A stretch of 64,000 bases of DNA from Byssochlamys sp. IMV 00236 (Eukaryota > Ascomycota > Eurotiomycetes > Eurotiales > Thermoascaceae): contig MSJH02000655.1 in assembly GCA_001931875.2 (NCBI GenBank), positions 62,001 through 126,000 of the forward strand, written 5' to 3'. A program made the position numbers and the translations under genes. Below the pieces are notes generated by a model. That model was given only the letters and a program-made list of their open reading frames with translations. It searched no databases and was not told where the DNA came from. Each line of letters begins with the position of its first letter. Position 1 is the stretch's first letter. Positions 22,158 through 33,296 of this stretch are shown here, in pieces.

Positions 22158-24237
22158 CTAGGTGTTCTCCTCTACCATAAACATAGGGTCCCAGAAGTTG
22201 GTAGGCAGCGAGAGATCCAGATATTCTCCAAAAAGAGTGTCGATGTCCTCAAAGTTACCTCTATCGAAGCCTTCGTCCAGAGAGGAGGATCCGCCGGTTG
22301 GAGCAAGGTCCGTTCGTCCTGAAGATGGATCTTCTATGTTGAGGTCGGTCGCAACGTGATCTGCTTCCTGCTCAGGAGTTGTCGGTTTCGTGGTCTCTGA
22401 CAATACCTCATCATGAACGACATGTCGCCTAGACGAGGGAACCAGTGGCACCCGTGATTGATGCGCTGTTGCCTCATACGGTCTGGCTCGTGCATCTTCA
22501 ATCTGTTTAAGGGCTCTCCGTCCTAGCCGGAACATTGCATTTGCAGAGTCCCAATACATACTCAATTCTTCCAGAAACGAACAACAGAATTCCATGTTAT
22601 TTTTGGCTCGATCGAAGGGTATATCAGAATCGCCTTGGCGGAGTTGCTGATATGAAACGCTCATAGAAAGGGAGATTGCATAGGGGACGATAGGAAGCGG
22701 TGGCAGCTCGCGCGCCCAATCACTTGCCATAATAGAGCATATACAAGCAGCCGAGGTATCACGACGCGTAAGAGAGGACCGGGAAGGTCCAGGGCCGGAT
22801 GATCCGGATCTGCATGAGAGTATACTGACAGCGTGGTAAAAGAGCTCCAGAAGGCCTATAGGAATTAGTTTATAATCTAGATGGTATTCCATACGGGCCA
22901 TGAACGAACCAACTGTTGCTGAATTAAGGTGGTCTCGTAAGCCGTTTCCCATGACATTTTCGAAACTAGGGAAGTCACCTTCCCATGTAGGATCAGAATG
23001 CAAAGATGGCCTGTAGAGAGATATGACGGAAGCTAAAAGATCAGCGGTATCAAGCCAGACACCGAAGGCTGAATGGCGACCAGAGCCCTTGGTACTGGGC
23101 TTGTCGATGCCGATATCACGGTCTGCCATGAGTATTGGACGACCTCCTATGCTTGCATGAAGCTTATCTAGACTCCATAAGCACCAGAAAAGTCTGGCAA
23201 GATGATCATCCACCGCTCTTCCTGGATGACTGAGATGTAACCCCACCGTCTGAGCCTGATGGAGGGCATGGCATAGATGCATTGACGCTGTCTCCGCTCC
23301 TTCAAAGCCCTCGCAATGTAACGACAGTAAGGCCAGTATCTGTATTCTGGAGATCCTGTCCGCTTCTACCTCGAAACTCACGGCGGAGGCCAAACCTTTA
23401 TATAGCTCAGAACAAAATTCGCGTGGTGTGAGACATGGTCCAGTATCTTTGAGCCGCAGGTGGGATCGTGCTGCCCCGTTCTTAGCAGCAACGAGACACA
23501 TTGCTCTTACGAGCAGCACTGAGACATTTCCGTTGCGACAGTCTCGTAGGAAGAGATCCTCCTCGAGCAAAGGAAGAATGGAGTTAATTTTGGAGAAGTA
23601 GATGCTGACCAGATGTTCCTGCGTTGAAGCAGGCAGTGGCTGGCACGATTCAATGGCTGCAAGGTATCTTTGATGGAGAGAGAGAAACACAGAGCCTTTA
23701 TCGAGGGGCGATCTAGCAAATGGCTCCAACGACCGAGAAGCAGTCATCACAGATGAAGGTATGTTTCTCTCTTCATCCTGTCTGTCCGAAGGGCTCACCC
23801 ATAGGCCGATCCGGTTGCGTCGGACCTGGGAAGCTTCATCTAGTTTCCCGAGTAATACAGCTTCTGGATTCAGATCTCCAACGAAGCGAGTGGATCTGGG
23901 AAGGGCAGAATGAGTTGTGGAGATGTCAGAATGACTGGGCCTGTGGTGCATCACCTCTGCGACAGAGTCTAGCTGTTGATCGCCAGCTACACGGCTGCTA
24001 TCCCCAACTTGACTGCTGGGTATAGGACCTCCATGCTCAGCCCGTCTCCGTATGTTGCTACTTCCTGTAAAAGAAGTCGAGAGGTGACGACAACGTTTCT
24101 TGCTTCCGAATTAGCGAACGTGATGAGGAATCGATTCATCTATGCACCTTTTTTCTTTGACAGTTTGAACATGCTTTTGCTGCTCTCGAACGACGGCGAG
24201 ACTGAGGGGTATCCGCCAACCAAGTGAGCTCCATCAT
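22158..24237 (-). CDS. Fungal-specific transcription factor with incomplete zinc cluster
   Basis: Two exons, 24148-24237 and 22158-24098, split by a 49-bp intron inside the zinc-binding motif, give 676 residues. After an Arg-rich start, residues 23-35 read CSNCQRKKKRCRH, which is the first half of a Zn2Cys6 cluster (C-X2-C-X6-C) followed by a His. No second cysteine triplet follows in any frame before the linker. The body matches the fungal_trans middle homology region (RISRIQILALLSLHCEGFEG; RLFWCLWSLDKLHASIGGRP; DRDIGIDKP), which usually follows the DNA-binding domain. The start was chosen at the tandem ATGs at 24237/24234. Its target pathway cannot be inferred; the divergent neighbour is a DNA-repair gene, which is probably coincidence. 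Confidence 0.8.
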
Positions 24238-24668
24238 GACAGCACCTATATTGGATCTTTTTGCGTGACGTTTAGCATCTGGACACATACATCATTGCAA
24301 TAATGAATACTGATAGTCTTAAGTGGTATGGATGATCCCCCAACTAGTAGTAAAGTACTAAAGTGTAATGAATGAATGCCTCGTTGCCTTCTTTCCGCCT
24401 GAGGCCATGAACCTCCGGGGGTGCGTGGAAAAAGTGCACTTTACGCGAAGAACGCGACTCGACGCGTTCGGGAGAAGCGAATCCCTTATCCTTATCTGTT
24501 GATACAACAAGCAGCATCTTGATCCCATCATCTATTCTGGGGTTCAACAGGCCTTCTGGCAACTCCAACATCTGCATGCGTATTTTCTTCCATCCAATTT
24601 CACTTCTCCCGCGTTCCTCACACCCCGTATCCTACTCTTCTCAGCTCCGCCGTCGACCAGTGATCATC
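24238..24668. promoter_or_regulatory. Divergent promoter, transcription factor and ung1
   Basis: About 430 bp between the transcription-factor start and the ATG at 24669. An earlier in-frame ATG for the glycosylase lies at 24576, inside this interval. A TTTACGCGAAGAACGCGACTC stretch near 24440-24461 contains two ACGCGA words, like the MluI cell-cycle box (ACGCGT) that drives S-phase repair genes in yeasts, but neither is the exact ACGCGT. Confidence 0.4.
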
Positions 24669-26057
24669 ATGAGTAACACACTGGGTGTCAAGCGAAATGC
24701 AAACCATTTATCAAGTTCACCAGACAGTACCAAGAAACCCAAGGCTAATGGGAGTATCACGTCGTTTTTCGGGGCCCCGAAGCCCAGGGTGGAAGTGACC
24801 AACTCCCCTTCTCCTGCGGTTTCCAAGTTCAACAAGGACAAGTGGGTTGACTCGCTCACCCCAGAGCAAAAGGAGCTTCTGCAATTGGAGATTGATACAT
24901 TGGACGTGAGTTGGCTGGCACATCTCAAGGATGAGCTGGTCACTCCGGAGTTCCTCAACCTGAAGCGGTTCCTCAAGAAGGAGAAAGATGCGGGCGTAAC
25001 GGTCTTTCCTCCAGAGGAAGACATCTACTCCTGGTAAAAAAAACGCAGTCCTACTACCTATTGTAGTATTTATTTATTTTCTACATTTTTCCCTAACTCG
25101 TATCTCAGGTCTCGCTACACTCCCCTGCACACGGTCAAGGCCGTCATTGTCGGTCAGGACCCGTACCATAACTACAACCAAGCTCACGGCCTTTGCTTTT
25201 CTGTTCGCCCGCCCACGCCTGCTCCCCCATCCCTCGCGAACATCTACATTGCGCTCAAGAATGATTATCCTTCATTCCAACCGCCTCCAAACAAGGGTGG
25301 TCTCCTGACCCCCTGGGCTGAGCGTGGCGTCCTGATGCTGAACACTTGCCTGACTGTTCGTGTCCACGCTGCCAACAGCCATCAGGGTAAAGGCTGGGAG
25401 AGATTCACACAAAAGTGTCTGGACATAGTGGCCAAAGTCCGCACCCATGGAGTAGTTTTTCTAGCATGGGGCACTCCAGCAGGGAAGCGAGTAGCTGGCA
25501 TCAACAGAGAAAGGCACTGTGTACTGCAATGCGTTCACCCGAGTCCGTTCAGTGCTCGTAATGGATTTGTGAGTTTGCTCTTCCCCCACCCCAACCAACG
25601 TACCATTACACAGCACCAACTGACCCGTAAAAACTTTTCTTTTCAGTTCACCTGCGGCCATTTCAAGAAATGCAATGAATGGCTAACGCAGAGATACGGC
25701 GAAGATGGCCCCATCGACTGGGCACTGACCAAAGGAACAACAATCCTTTCCAAGAAAACAACCACAGTCACTACGGCAGCCATCTCAACCTCGACAGCTG
25801 CCGAGAATGAGAAAAAGACCATCTCCGAATCCAAGACCTCAACCACCACCGAGGAGAAGAGTGCAAACGTAAAGCCCGAAACTTCTAAATCAGCCGACAT
25901 CTACGATGATGAGGATGACCTCGAAGCTCTCGAAGCATTAGCCGCTGCTGAATCAGACAAGGATAAGGACAAGTCAAGCGCGAATAACATTAAAGAAAAC
26001 GTCCCGCCAGAAACAACCGAGAATACACAAGAAGAAGAAGAAGAGAAAAAGGAATAA
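24576..26057 (+). CDS. ung1: Uracil-DNA glycosylase, family 1 (UNG)
   Basis: Removes uracil from DNA as the first step of base-excision repair. Exons from the internal start: 24669-25033, 25109-25568 and 25647-26057 (411 residues). An in-frame ATG at 24576 adds 31 residues rich in Arg, Ser and hydrophobics with no acidic residue, like a mitochondrial presequence. The nuclear form begins MSNTLGVKRN and has a PCNA-type motif (SITSFF, residues 29-34). Catalytic motifs: GQDPYH with Asp139 as water activator, LMLNTCLTVR with the uracil-recognising Asn, VFLAWG, and HPSPFSARNGFF with catalytic His265. In that last loop the usual intercalating Leu is Phe269 and the usual Arg is Asn273. The fold should end near IDWAL (residue 302). 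A further 109-residue Thr/Lys/Glu-rich tail follows, including an acidic helix-like stretch and ending EEEEEKKE. Confidence 0.9.
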
Positions 26058-26738
26058 AATTCTCTCGCACGCATGATGCATTTCAACCATGCATAAAATT
26101 TTCGAAAAGAAGAGTCAGTCCATGAGTGATATCAGAACGCACCAGAAATGTCTATCGTATGCGAAAGTTGAAAATCTGGGCCCCGATTTGTTGTTTTCTT
26201 TTTACTTCGGATGAATAGATACCTTTCGGTCATTCATGTCTATGTTAGTTAGTCTATGTCAGTTCCACTGTCCCTGGGCCAGGTAGGCGTTTTGGAGGCG
26301 GCGTTGTCACAACATTCTAGGTCTTTTGTGTCTGTGTATACCAAATATAATACCATTAATCTTACTGAAGGTACAGACTGTTATTTAGAGGAAATCGCCC
26401 ATTGAATAAATAAATATATATTTATTCAAACTTTCATTTCCAGTATTCATCATAGTAACAATAGGAAGGAGAAGTTTTACAAAACATAACCCTTGAAGTC
26501 ATCTCGTACAAATTGCCATTCCAATTTCCATAGGATATAGATAAAGTAAAAGAAAAAAATAAAAATAAAAATAAAAAAAAGGATTTTAACCTCAGAGATT
26601 TATTGTTTGGATTCGATTCAATTCAATTCATATTGGCCATAAGTACCCGCGGCCCTATATTGGAGAGGGAAAAAAAGACAATACATGATATAATTTCTCA
26701 CATCAAAAACCCACATAACATTTGGGTCTATGGTACAT
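26058..26738. other. Convergent intergenic region, ung1 and pdi
   Basis: 681 bp of AT-rich DNA with A-runs (26548-26580), consistent with the two convergent 3' UTRs. No gene is seen. Confidence 0.5.
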
Positions 26739-28481
26739 TCACAGCTCATCATGCTCCACGGGCTCATCAGGGACAACGGTCGCCTCGGACGGGGCGTTGG
26801 TGACGTCGCCGCCCTCCTGGGGCTTCTCGGTCGCAGCGGCGAGGGCATCAGCCTTGTACTTGCCGTTCTCCTTGATGAAGTCGGCAAGGTCCTCAACGGT
26901 GCGGTCTCCAGCGTACTCAATGGGAGAGTCCTTGGCGCCGGCAGGGAAGATCTTGATGGTGGGGAAGCCCTGGATGGGCTCGGGGATGTCGTTGGCGGTG
27001 GCATCGATCTTGGCGATGGTCACCTTGTCGGCGAGATCAGGGTTACCAGCGTAGAGCTGTCCGAGCTCCTCGTACTTGGGAGCGAGACTGTCACACGAAG
27101 TTAGCAAGAAGCCAGGTTGAGGGACGAGACTATCAGGGACTCCTTACGCCTTGCAGTGTCCACACCAGGGGGCGTAGAACTCGACCAGGACATCCTTGTC
27201 GTTGTCAATAACCAGGTCCTGGTAGGTGTGGGCGACAACGACGGTAACGGGACCCTCCTGCTTCTCGGGGATGGGCTCAGACTTGACGCTGGGCTCAACC
27301 TTGCCGTCCAGGACCTTCTGGATGAACTTGCCAACCTCCTTGGCTTCAATCTTCTTCGACTGGTCGTACGGGTACTTGGAGCCCTTGACGGTGTCCTGAA
27401 TGGCGAATGCAGGGAACTTCTCGGGGTCCAGGTTCAGGTTGTTGGCGTGAGCACCGAAAGCCTTAGCATCGATGGTAGCAATGTTGATAGCGCCGCGGTG
27501 CTTCTCAGCGATGGGCTTGAAGTCCTCAGCGAACTGCTTACGCTCCTCGGGGGTTTCAGCGAAGATGTAGGCCAGAGGAATGCCAGCCTACATTGACGAT
27601 CATTGTTAGCCCATGTGAACCTCACGTATTACACCCCGAGTAATCTTGTACATACCGACATGTATCCCGCATAAGTGTCAGGGCCAACCTCGCCCACGAG
27701 AGGGGTGCTGGCGGTCTTAGCCCAGCTGATGATGTCGTCCTTCTCGAACTTGCCGTCGAAAACGGCCTTCTTCTCGTCAAAGTCCTTGTAGAGAACGATG
27801 GCCGGCTGCTTGACACCCTCTGCCTTGGCGAGAGCGGCGTCGTTGCTGCCCGCGAAGACGTAGACATCCCGCAGAGACTCCGCCAGAGTAGTGAAAGTCT
27901 CGTTGGAAACCTTGTCATCGGGGGCGATGTATCCGATAATAACAATCTTGTCCATAGCCTTGACCTCCTCCAGGTTCGCCTCAGTGACCGGAGAGACGGC
28001 CGGCAGGGACTGCTTGATCATGTAGGAGACGATACTGCATGCAAAAGCAGACCGATTAGCTCTCTTTCGTGAGAAAGATGATGAAATTAAAGAAATAAAC
28101 AGGACAAGAAACCACTTACGCTCCAGACTTGCGAGCTCCCTGGTAAGGCTTGATCGAGTCCGTACCACGGAAGATCTTCAGGGTAGGATAACCCTCGACG
28201 CCATAGTCCTTGCAGAGATCCGACTCCTCGGTACAGTCGACCTTGACCAGAGGAATATCCTTCTCCTTCAGCTCCGTAGCGGCGATTTCATACTCGGGGG
28301 CCAGAGCCTTGCAGTGACCGCACCAGGGGGCAAAGAACTCCGCCAGCACGAGATCATGCTCCTTGACGAAATCCTCAAAGTTGTCCTTGTTCAGCGAATG
28401 GACATCGGACACTGCATCAGCGGCAGACGCGACGGCAGCCGCTCCGAGCAGACCCAGCGCCAAATGGGCGAAAGACCGCAT
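26739..28481 (-). CDS. pdiA: Protein disulfide isomerase, ER-retained
   Basis: ER lumenal oxidoreductase that forms and reshuffles disulfides in secreted proteins. Four exons: 28120-28481, 27656-28034, 27148-27587 and 26739-27087, giving 509 residues, close to the usual fungal length of about 515. A signal peptide (residues 1-20, MRSFAHLALGLLGAAA) is followed by thioredoxin domain a with active site CGHC at residues 54-57, two non-catalytic domains b and b', and domain a' with a second CGHC at residues 389-392. The protein ends HDEL, the retrieval signal. The order a-b-b'-a'-acidic tail is standard for PdiA. Both active sites are intact. Introns are 68-85 bp except the last (60 bp). Expression is probably under unfolded-protein-response control from family knowledge, though I could not confirm an element. 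Confidence 0.96.
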
Positions 28482-29793
28482 GGTTGATTATAAATATTAA
28501 GAAAAAGAAAACGGATCAAATCAAGTCAACTCAGCAGCTGATAAGACGATTCACAGATTTGAAACAATCCACAGAGCAGTCGTGACCAGAGGCCAGTGGT
28601 ACACGAGCTGGATGGAGGATGGGGGGGGAGATAGACAATAACAATATCAAACTGGATGGGAACAGCTTATATTGCTTTCCCCAAGCTAAGAGCGGCAACG
28701 GGGTAGCTTAGCTAGGTAGTTGGCCAACTATCTTTCTCTCTCCACCTTGTCGACGGCACACGATGACAAGGGAACGAGGGAGAAGTAGATACTGAGAAAG
28801 AATACAAGGGAGGTGAAGAAACAAGATGGTTGTAAAAAGAGAGAGAAAAAGGATTAAAAGAAAAACGACGAGAGGGAGGAATGCTGGTTAGATGGGAGGA
28901 GGCATCCTTTGTTTAGGCGATGAGGCCAGTTTGTTCTTTCTGGTCGATCTGACTGGCCGATCCGCTGTGACCCGCTGTGCGACCAAGAAGAAAGACCGCC
29001 GCAAGGAGCTGAACACAAGAGACTGTTAATCAATAATAATATAAAATAACTAATAATCATAGTGCTTATGCTCACTCAGCACATCAACACCAGATTCGAG
29101 GTATGAAACTCCATGGGTTGAGCTGATCAATAAAATAGGCGCATACTCTAGTTAGTTGATATTGAGAGATCATCAAGCCACTTCAACCTGTACGATCATA
29201 CTTCGACTTATCCATCTCGCAGGATATCCCAAGGATATCGCGATGGTCCCTTGTGGCACTGTTCCAGTATACGGAGTAGATCCCATCATTCCGGAGCCAA
29301 TTCGGCAAGATCCTGACGCGAGTGCCCATCTGGTGGACCACTGGAACGCATGGAAGGAATGCGCTGCATGCTTTAGACTGAAGCTACGGTCGATAGCAAA
29401 GCGAGGAGACACGTTGGATAAGAAACCCCCTCGTGCGGGCGACAGCGCCCTAGCTAGCTAGCTAGCTAGGGACGCAGCACTGTGCCTTGCAAATACAAAT
29501 AATAATAACTGAGAAACCTCATGCAACGGGTAAGACATCAGCCCCACCGCTGTAATGGGAGAGGACCTCGAGTATATCCAGGGACGGTTATCCTACGAAG
29601 GGAGAAGGAGTAGAGTACAAATAAGTATGCTATGTGGAGATTGATTCATTACCGACAGATTTTCTTCATGACTCTATACGAAAAGAAGGACGAACTCCCA
29701 AACTGAAATGACAGTAATACGCAGAACGTAACACAAGACATCTGAAATAAAGTAGATCGCTGGAAATACGCTTGGCTCACTATATATTAGTAT
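28482..29793. other. Intergenic region, pdi promoter and Atg22-like gene 3' end
   Basis: 1.3 kb. The part next to the pdi start (28500-28900) is purine-rich and includes a G-run at 28620-28629. A 101-codon plus-strand frame at 29156-29461 has no recognisable resemblance. A GCTA repeat lies at 29450-29469. Confidence 0.5.
29450..29469. repeat. (CTAG)n short tandem repeat
   Basis: About five consecutive CTAG units form a self-complementary tract of 20 bp in the intergenic region downstream of the Atg22-like gene. Confidence 0.8.
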
Positions 29794-32008
29794 TCACATT
29801 CCAGGCCCAGGAGCCCCGTAGTGGTCGCCCATCGGCGGCTCCTCTCCGTTTTCTTCATCGACGAGCTGGATCGTAGGAACTGCCCGGTAGACATGTCCTT
29901 TCTGCCGTCCCTCCAACTCGGCCGCCAAGTCCAAGGCATCCTGTCTGCCCCGGTCCACGTCGACCAGGAGCATCAACGGCAGCGGCAAGAGGATCAGGAC
30001 AGCCAGGAACACAAACGCTGGTCGGATTTCGCCGTACCGATCGGTAATGGCTCCTACCACAGCCGGCCCGAACATGCTCGATCCCTTGTCCGTAATAGCA
30101 TAGAGAGCGTAGAAGGCAGCTTCATAGCCCGGCGGAACGAGCTCGCCGAAGAAGCTGCGGCAATAGGAGGACAGACCGCCCATGACGAGACCGTACACTG
30201 CACCCAACGGAAACATTTCCCACGGGTTCTGCAGTCCAAAGGTGCCCTGCCTCTGCACAGCGGGGATGAAACCTAACATGCCGTAGACCGGAATAAGTTC
30301 GAACAAGCAGATGCATGCGATGATGGTCTGTGACGGCCGCAGGCCTAGCAAGCGGGAAACTCGACTCCACGAGAAGGCTCCCAAGACACCCGATATCATT
30401 GCAACAACGTTGATCAGACCCAACGAAGCAGGTTGCATCCCCAGCTGTGTCTTGGCAAAGAGCACGGCGGTCCCGCTCACCGTAGCGATGCCATCACTTA
30501 GGAGGAACCATGCGGCAAGGAAGAGTAGGATATCTTTAAGTCTGCGTGCGCGTAAAACGGTTTTGCCGAGTGAGGCCCATGCGTAACCCATATATCCGAC
30601 CCAGGAGCCACGTTTCTTATCTCGGAAGGCAAACGGCAGGGGAGGCCCAGGCCGCGGCCGTAGCCAAATGACGGCAGGGATGGTGAAGACAAACCACCAC
30701 GCTCCGATCATGAAGAGAACGAGTCGTAGGGAGAACGTTGTCTGGCCGGTAAACTTGACGACGAGGATACATAGACCCTGGAGGATGACCGCAGCGATAT
30801 ACCCAATACCAATGCCGTTGGATGAGATTTGAGTAGACAGCTGCAACTCTGGTGCAGTACTGACTGGCTCTGCAATGTCCTCATTCTGTTCTGCTGGTCC
30901 ACCGTTGGCACGACTCGCTTGTAAGAGCGGCGTCGTGACGTTGGCCTCGGTGACAGTCTCGGTGCCATGGCCCCCCTCCGGCTCTTCTGAGTAGGAACCT
31001 TCTACCCCAGCATCCACCGCAGCGTCGGCGGTGCTTTTGGTCACCGACGGATGATGTCGGACCAGTAGCGGCAAGAATGAATTCAAAAGCACAAAGGACG
31101 CTCCAAAGCACGTGTTTGCGATGATCGCAAACAAAGACCCAAGAAGATACACATTGGGCACAACTGCCAGGAACAACATGGTAGCGGTCGAACCCAGGAG
31201 GGCGAACACGACAAGCAGAAACTTGCGATAACTTCCATGGTCTGCTGCCCCGGACATGGAGATGATAAGCAATGATTGGATCAGCACGCTTACTGAAAAT
31301 GTATACATAGCAAAGCTCGCAGTGTTGATTTCAAGGCCCAGGAAGTAGACGACGCAAGCACCGGTTTTGGGATCATGGTGGTTTTCCCAGGCCGATAGCA
31401 GTTCCGAAGCGCTCACGGGGGAAGACTTCGGGGCGCTGTTCCACGAAGCACTACATGGCGTGGTCTTGTCGGATAGCAGAACTCCTCGATCGCGGGCCAT
31501 CTGTTCCAAAGTCATGGGAAGAAAGGAGCCTGCACAAAGACAAGTATATCAGCACGAGAGAGTTCCCATACTCAATTGCTGGAGGGCATACAGCAATCAT
31601 CAAGGGAATCAAGACCGTACCCATAGCACACACAGTAAAGACCTCCGCTGCCCATCCATAGCTGTACCATCCTGCTAGCTCTTTCTTGCTCGTCGGTCTG
31701 GTGTCATCGCCCGGATACTGCGGTAGCAGGAGCTGTTCTTCTGGAAAGTCGTCCTGCATATCGTAACGTGCATGGTCTAGAGAGGAATCTTCGTCGTCGG
31801 CATCGGAGGACGGCGCCCAAGATGTGAATGACAAGGCACCGGCACGGATGGTCCCTTGTGGTGTCGTCTGGAGAGCAGGCTCGGACGATTGGACACGATG
31901 ATAATTCTTGGTTCCCTGGAAACACAGGCAGCAGCCATGTCAGCTAGCGGGACGACCAATGGATATGTAGTGTACATCATCGGGGGGAGCAGCAAAAGGA
32001 GTGCTCAT
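29794..32008 (-). CDS. atg22: Atg22-like vacuolar amino-acid exporter
   Basis: MFS-type protein of the vacuolar membrane that exports amino acids released by autophagy (family knowledge). Three exons: 31976-32008, 31621-31915 and 29794-31529, giving 687 residues with phases consistent. Atg22 signatures seen: [19 protein letters not shown] just before the first membrane segment, [19 protein letters not shown] at the exon 2-3 junction, and [12 protein letters not shown]. About eleven further hydrophobic segments follow, split by a long hydrophilic loop (roughly residues 285-350) rich in Glu, Thr and Gly. The N-terminal tail of about 90 residues is longer than in yeast Atg22. Exon 1 encodes only 11 residues ([11 protein letters not shown]) and was placed because an in-frame ATG, a donor GTACAC and an acceptor TTTCCAG all fit. 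Many fungi carry two atg22 paralogues; I cannot tell which this is. Confidence 0.9.
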
Positions 32009-33296
32009 GCTGGACAACAGACCATCGCGAGAGAGGCACAGGGACCAGATGACCCTGTCCTTAATTACTCGCGCGATGCGATGCTGGTTTCAGCATGTCG
32101 AGGAAACTCGTCCACGTCGCGACAGCAGACAGGAGCCATGAGGGGTGCCGGAGCGGGCCGGGGTCAGTAGAGGGGGAAACTGAAGCATTGTGGAATGTCT
32201 CAGTTGGAATACATACCGTTATTACTTTTGGATAATAGAATATATATAATAACACAGAGATAATAGAATGCTGGTGGTTGTATTCACACAAGCACACAAG
32301 AGAGATCTCACCGATCTTAACCGGTTCGATCTGAAGCTAGCGAAGCCGCACGTGAAACAAGCGTCACAGACTCTTTCCCTTGTTCCCCCGCCAACTACTT
32401 AAGTAATTAGCTGGCAGTCAATTAGTTATGATCAGAAACATCAGCCAGATATATCAGTTGGTCTCAGATTGAAGCAGAGTTCTCTTGCTGCATGAGGATC
32501 ATAATAATAAGATCGGTGGCTGATCTGATCATATGCACATCTCACTAACATCTACTAAACCAAACCACTGATGTCAGGCCGGCGACGGTAACTTATCGAC
32601 TTATCGACTTATCAGCTTAACCCACCAATAATGGCTGCTGCTCCGACCACAAGCTGTACCCTCCGTGCAATGCTGGACTGCTAAAAAGTAGCTAATGATA
32701 ATTACCTCTTGTCACCTGGAGATGTCAGGCTAGTGGAAACTCTGTTACTTTCTACTTCTCGTGAATTGTCTAGAGAAATAGACGGGGATGCTTCTCGAGA
32801 TGGTGTAGACTGCTTACAAGTGGACCAGGACTAGCGGTTGCAATATAGACGGACAGTATGGATTCTCAACGACCATATTAATCGGGAAAAAACAAGACAC
32901 AGATTAAGAAGAGCAATCCACGACACACGCAGACGGAGGTATAATAGAGAAAGTGGTAGATGAAAAGGAAAGGACCCAAAAATGACAATATCCGCCCCAT
33001 GAAACGCCGCAACCGTAAACCTGCCTATGGGATGTCGCCATCAACGGCACAAACCCGGATTGTGAAGAGACACCAGACCGATTAAAAAGGGGGAAATTCT
33101 AAGATGCACTCCCACCATCCATGTGGGAACCATAACCCAGTACAACGCAAAGCAGAAAAGAAATGAGACGAAAAAGAACAAATAAGAAGCAAGAGGGATA
33201 TCAGATAAAGGACCGTGGCTGTCGATAAACATAGGAAACAAGAAAACAGACTAGCGACTGACAACCCCATGGGGGGTGTTACTGCTATATGTGTCC
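32009..33296. other. Intergenic region between Atg22-like gene and jhd1
   Basis: 1.3 kb containing the Atg22-like promoter and the jhd1 3' UTR. A direct repeat of TTATCGACT occurs three times near 32592-32615 (the last unit changed to TTATCAGCT). No gene is seen. Confidence 0.5.
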
